Positions 1 through 11,302 are shown, counted from the stretch's first letter. The stretch is DNA of 64,000 bases from Dipteris shenzhenensis (GCA_047967505.1 CM106540.1), one strand, 5' to 3'. Numbers and translations are program-made. The notes: generated by a model from the letters alone, not told the origin.

Positions 1-664
1 AGCCCCCCATATGAGGAGAAGGCATTTGAGTAGCTCGGTTATCCGGTAGGTCCTGGTTTGGACACCAGATGGGGGCCATGTGTGGCCTGATGGCTGGACG
101 ACTTCAGATAGAGTTGGCACACTGCCAACTAGGCTACATGCGAGTGCGGGAAGGCATCCCATGATTGACCACATTGAGGGTAGATGGAGCATTTCCTGGG
201 GCAGCCCACTCTCAGGTTGCGGGGCCCGTTTGGAGCCCTAGATGATCCCGGATGGCTCTAGGCGGAACATTGTCCATAGGTCAGTTGCCCTATTTTGCGC
301 ACCAGTTCTATCATGTGGTCGGTGGCCTATTCGACCCCCAGTCGGCCGGTTTGGGCAGATTGGGTCAGTCACCCAATTGGGTCTAATCGACTATGACTGG
401 TGGCTATATAAGAGCAAGCCCGTGAAGCCCATTTCATCACTGGCTAAAACAGCCCTGATTCCTTAGCATCCAGCCTCTGCCCTCTACTGTTTCCAGCTCG
501 CCATCGAAGTTGCTTTCACCGGAGCGCACGGTTGGGAGGCAGCGCCATCTATTGTATCAGTTCTACAGTAATCAAATTTTTGATTCTCCATACTATTTGC
601 TTTTCTCTCTTGCATACGAGATCCTGTTATCTGTTGAGCACAGACGTTGTATTGTTTTCTTACA
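1..664 (+). repeat. LTR-like segment, probable retrotransposon LTR cut by the window edge
   Basis: There is no convincing gene here. The segment carries a CCAAT-type box (CCCAATTGGG, 372-381) about 30 bases before a TATA box, then a pyrimidine-rich stretch, and ends in ...TTACA directly where the next element's truncated LTR begins. That order (U3 promoter, TATA, short R/U5, CA end) is typical of an LTR. The start lies outside the window and no partner LTR is seen, so it may be a solo LTR. The short ORF at 242-466 is likely a chance reading frame across the promoter. Confidence 0.45.
404..413 (+). promoter_or_regulatory. TATA box of the LTR-like segment
   Basis: CTATATAAGA follows a palindromic CCAAT-type element by about 22 bases. 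The spacing fits a Pol II core promoter in an LTR U3 region. Inference only; no transcript data. Confidence 0.45.
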
Positions 665-867
665 AATACATGATAGGCTTCTTATATAGAGAGAGCCTTT
701 AGAATAGTCAACACTTGTGGGACCCTCAGATCCACATCTCTCCTAGTGGATGTGCTTGCTCCACATCTTCACATCATGTAGTCCACATCCTTGGGTGGAT
801 ACTTTAATACTTTCCTACACCATATCTTTGCCTCTCATTTATGTGCTCATGGCACCATATCTTAACA
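664..867 (-). repeat. Truncated 3' LTR of a minus-strand copia-type element
   Basis: This stretch is a close direct copy of 2523-2729, with only scattered substitutions. Read on the minus strand it begins TGTTAAGATATGG right after a polypurine tract, as a 3' LTR should. It lacks the part matching 2356-2520, so its outer end is lost at about 664, where another LTR-like sequence abuts. Confidence 0.7.
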
Positions 868-2355
868 CCTCCCCTTGGTGCCATGATCCATTGGCTACTG
901 CAAGGTGGTTAGATGTGAGTTTACAAGATCAAATCCTCCCCAAGTGCTTTCATAGCTACTCTCATGTGGTCAGGTTTGATTTACAAAATATGGGCTAAAG
1001 GTGGTAAGGTTGTTGCTTCTCTTTGTTGATGCATGATGCTTTGTTCCTTCATGTGCCTTAATGTTGTATGTGTGGATGCCATGTTCTATGATATGGTCAT
1101 CTCACACACGTGCTTTTGGCATGCTTTTTACATTCATACGTTGCTTGACCATTTGTTGCAAAGGTCTTACCACCATGAGGTGTTGCTTCAATGGTAGTGT
1201 CTAATTGCATACAATGATTATCACCAAACATGCACGTAGAGCTAAAAAAGATGAGCACTTTTCCTTTTTGGAGTGAGCGCAAATTCTTTTTGGATTGAAA
1301 GTTACGGCTTTATTGAAGTTTTTAATCAAGAAGAGGCCTTTGATGATGTGGCATAGGGATTCACGTGTTTGCATGCAAAGCTGTGATTAACAAGGATCTG
1401 TGTGCTTAGGTGGATGGTGTGTTGATGTGGCATATTGACACATGTCAGGCACGTGTGCCATGTGGCACTCTACTAACCACTACCATTGCATGGCTAACCA
1501 AACCTTGAGAGTGACTACACCCTAACCTTTAGACAAAACTTTGGCCAAATCTGTGTAGACACAAATCCGTTGTCATCGCTCCTCATAGCAAGATGAACTC
1601 GCTTTTGCTTGGCTTGCCACTATGAGAGCTTGGTGATCATGGTTGAGACTGGCCATTTGCTAGAGCAATGGCGAGGGCGCTGTTTGTCAGGAGTTAACTA
1701 TGGCAATTATGCTTGGGCGAGTCTTCACATTAGTCGGCAGTTGTTGGGTTACTTGTAGAGCCAGTCATATGGCTTTAGTCTATGTTGATGGTAGTCTTTA
1801 GTTGCTATTGAAGGTCCATTGAGTTGCCGGCTTGGTTGTAGATTGCTTTGCTAGGAGCATCAGATGCATGTAGTCGGCTTTGTTGCCATAGCATTGTGCC
1901 TCCATAGCTTGTAGTTGAGTCAGCCTATTACCTATAGTTCTTGAACATTTCTTGCAAGTTTTCCTCTACATCCAGTTTGCTGAGTCTCTAGGTTGTAGAA
2001 GCGAGCTGTCATTGTGTGTCGTTCACCATCGTTGAAGTTGCTCATGTTGCCTTATGCTTTGTCATTTGAGCCTGCCTTGAGGGCTGTTGCTTGTCATGTG
2101 ATGTTGCTTATAGCACCTTAGCTACTCATTGCTTGCTATTTGTTTTCTAGTCCACATCTAAGATTTGTTTGTGGCTTCAAACCTTTGGATGATCTGTGTT
2201 TAGCTTGTTCTTTGGTCAAATTGCTGCTACATACAGGTCGTTGGGGGTTGACTGCTTTACAAGGAGAACACTATAAGAGAAAAGGAAAATAAATCTAATG
2301 AATGGAAATCTCTCATTCTCAATATAAGATTATGTCAACCTATGCTCTGATACCA
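868..2355 (-). mobile_element. Non-autonomous copia-type LTR element, internal region
   Basis: On the minus strand the region starts with TGGTATCAGAGC (2344-2355), the standard copia primer-binding site complementary to initiator-Met tRNA, directly inside the 5' LTR. It ends with the polypurine tract AAGGGGAGG (868-876) directly before the 3' LTR. Between them lie about 1.5 kb with no gag or pol reading frame on either strand. The signals needed in cis (PBS, PPT, LTRs) are present but no coding capacity, so this is a LARD/TRIM-like element that would have depended on another element's enzymes. Alternatively it is a full element with its coding part deleted. Confidence 0.65.
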
Positions 2356-2729
2356 TGAGAAAACATGTGCGCCTCAGGATCTATGGAGTGCTCTAACGTG
2401 GATGGAGCCTAAGTGGAAACATGATGAAGAGAGTGCTCATGACATGTACCTCAAGTCAATTAGGTTCCAAGATAGATTAGCTTGGACTCATAATAAATAG
2501 AATCTTGAGTGTATATGTATATCAATAATACATGATAGGCTTCTTATATAGAGAGAGCCTTTAGAATAGTCAACACTTATGGGATTCTTAGATCCACATC
2601 TCTCCTAGTGGATGTCCTTGCTCCACATCTTCACATCATGTAGTCCACATCCTTGGGTGGCTACTTTAATACTTTCCTACACCATACCTTAGCCTCTTAT
2701 TTATGTGCTCATGGCACCATATCTCAACA
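2356..2729 (-). repeat. 5' LTR of the minus-strand copia-type element
   Basis: Read on the minus strand it runs TGTTGAGATATGG...TCTCA, 374 bp, and is followed at once by the primer-binding site. Its first 207 bases match the truncated LTR at 664-867. The flank CAGTT follows it at 2730-2734; because the other LTR is truncated, no target-site duplication can be confirmed. Confidence 0.68.
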
Positions 2730-2744
2730 CAGTTTGATCTACCC

Positions 2745-4030
2745 TATCTAGAGAGACCTTTTACATTAGAGGAGCTGAAGGAGGTAGTTCAGCTATGGCA
2801 GATGGCAAGACACTAGGAGAGGATGGGTTGCTTATTGAGTTTTATGAGACTTTTTGGGAGCTGGTTGGCCCTTACTTCTTGTTACTATGGCAAGAAATTT
2901 TGGGTAAAGGTGCTCTCCCCCTTCATATCAATGGGGGTATAATTAGATTGATCCCAAAAGAGGGCCCCAGAGATGAGCTTAAAAATTGGAGACGGTCTTT
3001 AACAATGTTAAACTGTAGCTACAAGATTTTTGCAAAAGCTCTAGCTCTTAGAATACAAAGTAAGATGAAAGAGTGGATTCTTCTTGGAGGACATCACCCT
3101 CTTCAAGCCATCATTGACATCTGGGAAGGGTGTGATTATGCCAAAGAGACTAGATAGGATATATGTTTTCTTAAGGTTGATTTTGATAAGGCATATGATA
3201 GGTTGAAATGGGTTTTCTTAATTCAATTTTTACAAGACATGAGTCTGGGCCCTTCCTTTGTTTCTAATGTCAAGATCCTTCTCACAAATGTTTCAACTAA
3301 AGTGAATGTCAATGGGAAGATGATTGATCCTTTCCATTTGAAAAGATCAATCAGACAAGGATGCCCTTGGGCTCCTCGTCTTTTTGCTATAGTAGCAGAT
3401 GCTCTTGGTTGGCTCCTTAGAAGTCAAATTCAAGAGGGCCAGTCCCCAGGGGATTGAGCTTATGAATGGTAAACAACTTGTTTGTCAACAATTTGCAGAT
3501 GACGCTACATTTACCCCTAGAAATAATGAGCAAGTTGTCAGTTGTGTGATGGATTGTCTTGATGTTTTCTGTAAAGCTTTAGGATCTTTAATTAATCATT
3601 CCAAAATAGGGTATGATACTCTTAGTGGAAAAGAACAAGGGGTTCTACAACATTTGGGGTGTCTCAAAATCCAAAAGGGCAGAGTGTTTAGACTTTTGGG
3701 CATCCCAATGGGCTTTGAGATAACGATGAAGCAAAGGTGGGAGTGGGTCTTAGATAGATTTCAAAAAAAGTTGGATAACTGGAGATGCTAGTACTCAACC
3801 ACTATCTTTACCCTATATCTATTTTTTATCTTTCTTGTTGGTCTCTCTCTAAATCTGGGCTTGACAGATTCATTAGAATGTGTAGATCCTTTTTGTGGGG
3901 AGGAAACAACAAAATTTTCAAGGTAAGATGGAGTTACTGCATTAAGCCTAGGGAAGAAGGGGGTCTAGGTGTTATAGATATTTCACCTATGCTGCCAAAT
4001 TTTTTTTGCCACTTGCTCTACTAAATTCAA
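2745..4030 (+). pseudogene. L1-type LINE reverse transcriptase fragment
   Basis: Translation in three successive frames gives one continuous non-LTR reverse transcriptase. Visible are the upstream block with RLIPKEG (near 2950), RT motif A as KVDFDKAYDRL (near 3174-3206), motif B as IRQGCPWAPRLFAIVADAL (near 3350-3405), and motif C as FADDATF (near 3494-3512), whose two aspartates bind catalytic metal. The thumb region (FRLLGIPMGFE) and a WRW-like tail follow. There is a stop near 3155 and frameshifts near 3450 and 3785. Endonuclease and ORF1 are absent, as expected of a 5'-truncated LINE copy. The fragment ends just before the telomere-like array. Confidence 0.85.
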
Positions 4031-4090
4031 AAGATGACTAGTATCAGATTTTATTGAGAAACATGAGACACATTGTTCATATGGATTTCT

Positions 4091-4872
4091 AGAATTTAGG
4101 GATTAGGGTTTAGGGTTTAGGATTTAGAGTTTTAAGATTTAGGGATTAGGGATTAGCATGTAGGGATTAGGGGTTAGGGTTTGGGAATCAGGGTTTAGAA
4201 GTTAGGGTTTAGGGTTTAGGGTTTAAGGTGTAGGATTTAAGGTTTAAGGTTTAAGGTTTAAGGGTTAGAGGTCTAGTAGGGTTTAGGAAATAGGGGTTAG
4301 GAATTAGGTTTAGGGTTTTGAGGTTAGGGTTTAGGCTTTAGTATTTAGGGTTTAGGGTTTAGGGTTTAGGGGTTAGAGGTCTAGGATTAGGATTGAGGGT
4401 TTAGGGATTAGGGGTTAGGGTTTAGGTTTAGGGTTTTGAGATTAGGGATTAGGGGTTAGGGTTTACGAATTAGAATTTAGGGGTTTAGGATTTAGGTTTA
4501 GGTATTAGGGTTTAGGGTTTAAGGGTTAGGGTTTAGGAATTAGGGCTTTGGGATTAGGGTTTTAGGATTAGGGATTAGGGGTTAGGTTTTACGGATTAGG
4601 ATTTAGGGGTTTAGGATTTAGGTTTAGGGATTAGGGTTTAGGATTTAGGGCTTAGGGTTTAAGGGTTAGGGTTTAGGAATTAGGGGTTAGGGTTTAGGAA
4701 TTAGGGATTAGGGTATAGAATTTAGGATTTTGAGGGCTAGGATTAGGATTTAGGGTTTAGAAATTAGGGGTTAGGGTTTAAGATTGAGGGTTTATGGATT
4801 AGGGTTTATGGTTTCAAGGGCCTGAATTAGGGTTTAGGGTTTGGGGATTGGGGGTTAAGGTTTAGGGTTTAA
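4091..4872 (+). repeat. Degenerate interstitial telomere-type array (TTTAGGG)n
   Basis: About 780 bases consist of TTTAGGG units and close variants (GATTAGGG, GGTTAGGG, AATTAGGG, TTTAAGG). All are in the same orientation, with G-rich units on the plus strand. TTTAGGG is the usual plant telomere unit. Units are heavily mutated, so the array is old. It directly follows the 3' end of a LINE fragment and precedes the DUF7869-like region. Confidence 0.92.
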
Positions 4873-4937
4873 TTAATTTTTAAAACAAGATCTAGATTTC
4901 TAAATAATTAATAAAATAGATTATTGAGAAGAGACTA

Positions 4938-6336
4938 ATGTTCTTTATAATGGTTGTTACACCTTGTTTGCAAAGGAAACTCACAAAGGAGATGGCTACA
5001 AAATTTATTCCAGAGATGGAGGTGATTCTATGTTGCAAAAGAGAAGTAGTTGCATTTTCTACAATCCATGAAAGTGATCTAAATTCTATTTGTCACTTTG
5101 GAAGACTTGGCGAAGATAAGGTGGCAGTTATCGTATCAAGGATTCTTAGTGCACATGTTGAGCTAAAGCATAAGTGTGGGGATATGGAAATCCTTGGAGA
5201 TGTTATGCCCTATAATACTTCCAACAGCATTTATTGCATGGGATAGAGATGAGACTTATCCAACACATGTCATCAGGAATACAAAGTGCATATCTTTGGA
5301 TTTTAGAGTGGGAGATATTTTACAATTGTCATCATTTGCAAATAAGAATGTAGCAGAAGATCAAGTCTTGGGATTTGAACAAGTGGAACACTAGACATTT
5401 GCATAGATGAGAATTCAAAAAGTTACCGATGATGGTATGGATGATAACTCAATCTCATTGGATGGTCCCTACTATGAGGTAGGTAAGGATTTGAGATGGA
5501 GCATGCAATTTTTAAAGATTGGAAAGACTTGGCATGTGGTTTTTAATGATAAACATAATGTATACTACAACATCAAAGAATTGAAAGAATATGCCAATGT
5601 ACCAAGCTCTATTCCTTCAGAGATGGATGATTCCAATGCACTCAACTATAGCACTGATGTCTTATCAGGAGTCGATGAGTTCATTGGTACCGCGAGAAAG
5701 AAAAAGATTTCACAAGTGACGCCTTATTCGGGGTGGATGAGTTCATGTACATTGAGAACTTGGGCAAAGACGTCAAAAGTGATATCTTTTCAAGCATGGA
5801 TGGCTTCATGGATACTGATAAAGTTCTTGGAGCATGATGATATAATGAGTGATGTTCTCTCTGGAGTAGAGGAGTTTTAAGAGTATGGAGTTATGAAATC
5901 CATAGAAAGTACATCAATGAGTGATGTTCTCTCAGGAATAGATGAGTTTGAAGATCATTCTAGACACTCTATCGCCACTGACTATGGAGTTATGAAATCC
6001 ATAGAAAGTGCATCAATGAGTGATGTTCTCTCAGGAATAGATGAGTCTGAAGATAATTTTGGACACTCTAATGCCACTGTGACAGGTGGTTCTATGATTG
6101 TATCAAAAGTAGGGATGAGATCAACAAAGGACTATTCGGTATTTGAATTTGATTGTGAAACAGTTAACGTTACAAATGGTTTGATGAATGTATCAAAAGC
6201 AAGGATGAAATCAACAAAGGACTATTCAGTATTTGACTGTGAGAGTGATAAGATCAAGGATGCAACATCCCATGAAATCAATGTGACAAATAAATCTTAC
6301 AAGGAGAACTGCACAAATCCAAATAAGAATGTATAG
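4938..6336 (+). pseudogene. N-terminal part of the decayed DUF7869-like gene, with internal repeats
   Basis: Reading frames at 4938-5246, 5176-5394, 5407-5880 and 5893-6336 line up on the plus strand; from 5176 onward they share the frame of the downstream core. They are separated by one frameshift (about 5200) and stops at 5392, 5404 and 5878. The C-terminal third contains internal repeats: SDVLSGVDEF/SDVLSGIDEF occurs at least four times, MKSIES(T/A)SMSDVLSG twice, and a KDYSVF module twice. I do not recognise the N-terminal half (no known motif). Its position and shared frame suggest it was one protein with the core, or an upstream partner ORF of the same mobile element. Confidence 0.55.
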
Positions 6337-6477
6337 AAGGTCCTAAAACGGACATACAGATGCATGAAATGACAACGAGTCCAGGTAGATCCAGAAAAGC
6401 AACCAAAGAGAATAAGAGTAATGAATGAAGATGTTATGCTAAAAGCAATGCGATCTACATGATGTAAGCATAGATGT

Positions 6478-8076
6478 ATGCGATCCATTAACTTACATGA
6501 CATCAAGGGCTGTAGAGAACATGTCTGGCAAAGGAAAGGGAGCAGAAGAAATGAATACCTACTCACGAGATTGTCTTGCTTTCTTGTAAATGATAAGAGA
6601 AGGCGAAGTTCAGGACAACAGATAAGGCCTCTTATAAATGGAAAAAGTGTTTGCAATAATGCATATCGCATTATTACAAAATTATCACATGTCACATATT
6701 GGAATTTAGCTAATAAAGCAAAGTATGGAGTTAAATTTAACATTCATGGAAACACAGGAAGGCCCAAAACAAGAGCCTCAACGGTTGTGGCAACAGCAAT
6801 TTTGAAAGATTACATTTATGAAAATGCTTTACTGCAACCCCATCTATCAGAAATGCATCTTCTGATAGGTTTGACTAAAAAAGAAGTATTTAACTCTATT
6901 GGAGAAATGCAGAGGCAAAGAGGACATGCACCGGCATCTTTTCATACTTTGTATACTCTTTGGAAAAAAAGCTTTGGACATGTTAAAATCCCAAAGAGGC
7001 AAAAAATGTCAAAGTGCAATGACTGTGATGATCTAAAGCGAGCACTTGAGAGTGCAACATCTCCACAACAAAAAGAAGCTTACAAAAAAAAGAGGGAATT
7101 TCATCATGGACTTGTTCAACATTCTAGAATGAAATATGCAATTTGGAAGGAGCAAGCTATTTCTCACCCAAATGAGTATGTGTGCATTATTGTAGATGGT
7201 ATGGATCAAAATACAACAACATTACCTCGATTCATTAACACTCCACCTAAGCTACAAGGAAAATACATTTTAAAGACACATCTATGTGGAGTGTTAGTGC
7301 ATGGATTTAAGTTTTTTGTAGACATATGGATTGATTCCTTGCATCTACATGATAGCAATCAAACTGTAACATCCGTTATGAAGGCAATTCACAATGTACA
7401 TGCAGAAAAAGGTCGCCTACTAGCAACTTTGAGAGTACAAGCAGACAATTGCAGACGAGAGAATAAGAATGTACTCTTCTTTGCATTTTGCTCAATGCTA
7501 ATTGCTCATAGAATCTTCAATGAGATTGAAGTTAGGTTCTTGTTGGTTAGGCACACACATGAGGATATCGATCAGGTATTTAGCACAGTTTCAAGAGAAC
7601 TAAAACACAAGGACATGGAGATGATGGATGACTTGATAAGAAAATGCGGGAGGCAAGTTGGTGGCCATAAGGAAGGAATAGTATGCTCAATGGTTGAGAG
7701 GATGTATGATTGGAAGAGCTTTATTCTACCTTTCATACAAAAAGGTGGTGATGCCTTGATAGGTCATAGTGCTCCATACTATTTTTGCTTTTTCTTAAAG
7801 GATAAAAAACCAGTGATGCAGTGGCAACACTATTCTCTTGATACAAAATGGGAACCTGAAGAACCTTACTCTCTCTTAACTTCAATCCCGAGCAAAGAAA
7901 TGCATCCAATATGGGCTCCTATAAAAGAATTCAGTGAGAAATCCAAAGGTGAAATAGAAGGCTTAAAAGCTTTTATCACTGCTCCCACGTCCATATTGTG
8001 GACCCAAGAAGAGAGATTTTATGCCACAAATAGACATAGACGTCCATTATTTTGTTGCAGTTCGACCATCGGATGA
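6478..8076 (+). pseudogene. DUF7869-like transposase-type core protein
   Basis: A 532-codon open frame, the longest in the window. An N-terminal block (about residues 11-75: GCREHVWQRKGS, NGKSVCNNAYRII) resembles a DNA-binding, helix-turn-helix-like segment. Three acidic blocks follow: VDGMDQ (D240, D243), QADNCRRENKN (D323, N329, N331) and RHTHEDIDQVFS (E362, D363, D365). From memory these match the conserved blocks of uncharacterised DUF7869-type proteins, abundant in invertebrates and some non-flowering plants; the acidic spacing suggests an RNase H-like DDE/D nuclease fold, which is inference. A pair of cysteines (CNDCDD) lies near residue 180. Coding continues in another frame after about 8020 and in-frame stops lie upstream, so the gene as a whole is broken. 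Confidence 0.68.
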
Positions 8077-8443
8077 TGAACATGAGAACGTGAAGTTTTG
8101 GGTTGTGAAAGTAGTTGACATGAGCATGGATGACCGGGGGAGAGCTACAACATTTACAGTGGTATGGTATGAGCCAAGGGGTAGGAAGGAGAACTAGGAT
8201 AACAATACATTGTATAGTAGTTGTCCGAAAAAGGAATGGGTCCCAAACCATGATGTAATTTCAAGACTTTCCATAGAGACAGTCATAGTATCTTGGAAAT
8301 TAAGGTCAAAGAAAGCAAAGAAGCACATGGGGTATGATGTAGAAGACAAAATAAAATTACAACAACCAATTATTTCACACATTACAGAGTTCATAAAGAT
8401 GCTCGCCCAGGAGGAAGTAGAAGGAGATAGCGCAAATGAATAA
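8021..8443 (+). pseudogene. C-terminal part of the DUF7869-like gene, frameshifted
   Basis: From 8021 the reading continues in the next frame, overlapping the end of the core by about 55 bases, so a frameshift is likely near 8020-8060. It starts MPQIDIDVHYFVAVRPSDDE and includes FWVVKVVD and TVVWYEPRG, a pattern of short beta strands like a small barrel (BAH/chromo-type) domain. One stop lies at 8195-8197, after which the same frame runs to 8443 with basic and acidic residues. The role, chromatin binding or part of the transposase, is inference. Confidence 0.55.
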
Positions 8444-9610
8444 TGCCCATGATAATACCATTCAAATATCAAGAAAGAGTGAAGGTGGTGGTGTTCAGAT
8501 GAGAGTGAATGAAGATGGCACCCAAGCGACAAGTGACGATAGAAAGGACATTCTGAACAAGCAAATGTTTGGATCGCTCATTTTTGTGATGATAGAAAAG
8601 GACATTTAAACAAGCAAATGTTTGGATCGCCCATTTGTACTAAACTCACTGTAAAGGGAAAAATAAAGACTCATTCAGAGCAATATTTCTTGTAAAACTT
8701 ATGATAATGTAAAATTGCAAGCATAGCTATTGCTATTTTTTGGAGTACAAAAGAGGCTTCCATGATGTCTCATGTCTATATAAACCTTTTAATTTCTTGA
8801 ATATTCAAGAGTGTTATAGTTTTCTGCATTGAAGGTAAAAAGAGTCTTGCAGGTCTCTTGTGTATACATTTTTAAAATTTTGTGAATCCTCAATAGCATG
8901 GTTTTTCATGGATTTAAACTAATAACTCGGATTTTTTAATTTAAGAATACGATTCTTATAAACAAGAAATACAAATTTAGGATTTAATAGTACTTTTTGC
9001 ATTATTAGTGCAACATTGTAGAGAGATATTTTGAAATGTATTATGTGGAAATGACAGTGCTAGAAAGTAAACTTTTGATTCTCAAATGACATTTTCATAA
9101 AGTAAACTTTTCATTTGGGAAGGATTTTAAGGAATTGTCCAAAAGTAGACATATGAGTCCAAAATTAATGAAATAAGTGTTTTATCAAGATAGAGTAGGA
9201 GCTAAGAGCTGAAGAGGGGGGAGTGGAAAGGTAGCTCAATGGTAGTATATTCTTATTAATTTGAGGCTTGATATAAAAGTGCATGATATAAACCTCTCTT
9301 TTATAGAACTTAAAGGTCTATCCCATGTGGCATCTAATCAGATCATACATCTCACATGGTGACAAGTTTATTGCTCCTTTGACTTAGATGATGCACACTA
9401 AGTGACCTTTGTATAGATCTCCATTTAGGTGGGGGATATAGGTGGTTGGTATATGTGCATGGATGCCACTTTGGTCCTATCTATCCCTACCTCATATTGT
9501 AATATAACTCTTATATAATGAAGCATCACTTTTAGCTTTCTCTCTTTTTCTCCTCTCTTTTCCTCTCTTTTCTCCTCTCTTTCCTTCTCTCTTTTTCCCC
9601 ATGTGAAGCT
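8444..9610. other. AT-rich spacer without recognisable gene
   Basis: No ORF of note on either strand. A duplicated 60-base stretch (8547-8600 and 8590-8640: GGACATT..AACAAGCAAATGTTTGGATCGC) marks the end of the DUF7869-like region. From about 9290 to 9600 there is an LTR-like pattern (TATAATGAAGCATCAC followed by long CT-rich runs), but no boundaries or partner copy were found. Confidence 0.5.
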
Positions 9611-9613
9611 TCA

Positions 9614-9705
9614 ATAGCCTGACATTGAGCAAGCAAATATAGATTTCTATCACTCTAATTCAAAGAATGTAGGAGTTTGTAAATGCTTGCTCAATGTCAG
9701 GCTAT
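9614..9705. repeat. Perfect 22 bp inverted repeat with 48-base loop
   Basis: Positions 9614-9635 and 9684-9705 are exact reverse complements (TAGCCTGACATTGAGCAAGC on the left arm). They could fold as a hairpin with a 48-base loop. It stands in spacer DNA. It may be a miniature foldback element or a small-RNA precursor; nothing in the sequence decides this. Confidence 0.85.
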
Positions 9706-9849
9706 CACTCTATTTTTTATTTTGCATCTCGTGATGAGGGCATGCTCAATGGTAATCTTCTTCTTTTCTTTTCTTATTTTGGCCATGCAAACCTTGTGCT
9801 ACCTATTATTTAGGACCAAGGCAATAGGAATTTCTTATTTTTATCACTA

Positions 9850-10281
9850 AGATAATACCCTTACCCATAGGTATCCACACTTCATTTCCTTCCTAGGTTA
9901 TGGCCAAGAATTCTTTGCCCTAGTCCTAGAGTACCTTAGCACCTTGATGCATACGTCTTTGAGCATCTTGACTGGCAACACTAGTCATCGGTTCACCATT
10001 CTGACATTGAATGGTAAAGGCTTCAATTGTTTTAGCTTGAGACTCTTCCTTAGTTCGATGTCGATCCAAGTACCTCCATTGAACACCACCCTATTCAAAT
10101 TATTATTCCAAACCTCTACATCAATTATGGGTACTTCTTCATCCTTGATCACCATTTTGGTCACATGAATAGTTGACACCATTAAGGTAGCTAATGGTTT
10201 ATGGCCTCTTACTAGAGTTTGGAAGAAGTTTGTGTAATGGGTGCTAGTTCCATCAATTAGTTGATGGTAACTTGGGTCCAC
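9850..10281 (-). pseudogene. Gypsy-type gag-pol fragment, aspartic protease region
   Basis: The minus-strand frame at 9985-10281 ends in VVFNGGTWIDIELRKSL followed by PLPFNVRMVN. This matches the layout of Ty3/gypsy retropepsins (LIDGGSxxN...LGL..P.PF.vRMAD), although the catalytic Asp-Gly is read here as Asn-Gly, which would inactivate it. Just downstream, after stops, a PVKMLKDVCIKV-like stretch matches the block that usually follows. No RT is attached, so this is an isolated decayed piece. Confidence 0.5.
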
Positions 10282-10799
10282 TCAGTAGCCACAACCTTAA
10301 TACCATCTCATTTGGTGCATTTTTGAGTTGAATGGTCATCACCCTCACCTTAATTATGAAGTCATGCATGCTATGCCCTTTGCCTACTCAAAATCGTTGA
10401 GCTTCAACAATATATCTTCCTTGCAGAATTTGTATGGATGTACCATTTAATGTCCTTGTTGTCAAATGTGTTTTTGTGAGTACAATAAGTACTCATGTGT
10501 TCAAAGGCTTCATCATGCACTGTACTTGACTTGCTCACACCCACCCAGTTTCTCCAACGCGCTTAATTTATGGCTTGCCAAATGCTAGCACCAAAGTATG
10601 TAGGTTGCGTGCTATGATGCAGTCCTTTGTCCCATGGTTGCTTCATCTTCCAAGTGTTGGTGCAGTTTTTGTTTCCAGATAGCTAGGCAAGTGTCATTGT
10701 GTTAACTAGAGTGAAATGAGTGTAATGTATGCACAGTGATGCATAATGGAAAGGTTGTATATGAATGAATGCCAAAAGTCAAGCAGAAAGAATGGAGAG

Positions 10800-11050
10800 T
10801 TTGCTTGAAAAGAGTCATTTATTTTCATAACGTCACTCATCTAGATTTAGTAACATAGCTTGCCTCGACAAACACCCGTGTTCCTCTAGATTTTGCACAT
10901 TGACTAGAGGACTTTGACTTCAGATGTGCTTGAAAGAGTCATTTTATTTCATATGGCCAACTGTCTAGATATAGCGACAAAAGCTGCACTCGGCACACAC
11001 TTAAGTATTCCTCTAGATTCTACTCCTTGACTATAGGACTTCGACTCCTA
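10800..11050. repeat. Tandem duplication, unit about 125 bp
   Basis: Two diverged copies of a unit containing GAAAAGAGTCATTTATTTTCATA, a TAGATTTAGTAACA/TAGATATAGCGACA block, ACACCCGTGTTCCTCTAGATT and TTGACTAGAGGACTT. The copies start near 10800 and 10926. Non-coding; a local duplication. Confidence 0.75.
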
Positions 11051-11126
11051 TATATAGTAGTGTGAGACTTACACAAGCAACATCTACTACCACCACCTTT
11101 ACAAGAGTTTAAAAGCTCTAATATTT

Positions 11127-11302
11127 TCTCAAACATTTTCCAAGCTATTGTTAGATATAGCCATTGCAGTAGAAGAAAAGGGGGCTATAGTGGGGGCCAC
11201 ATCTACCATAGTCCCCAAACATTTTCCTAGCTATTGTTAGATATAGCCATTACAGTAGAAGAAAAGGGGGCTATGGTGGGGGCCACACCTACCAGAGTCT
11301 TT
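11127..11302. repeat. Tandem duplication, unit about 88 bp
   Basis: Two copies of a unit with CCAAACATTTTCC, AGCTATTGTTAGATATAG, CAGTAGAAGAAAAGGGGGC and TGGGGGCCACA, starting near 11131 and 11217. They are over 90% alike by eye, so the duplication is more recent than the one just upstream. Confidence 0.82.

Noticed and set aside
6297-6743. 148-codon minus-strand frame
   Set aside because: Antisense shadow of the DUF7869-like core; hydrophobic only because the sense strand is Lys/Asn-rich.
9226-9300. tRNA-like A-box (GGTAGCTCAATGGTAG)
   Set aside because: No matching B-box and no cloverleaf; at best the head of an old SINE, not a tRNA gene.
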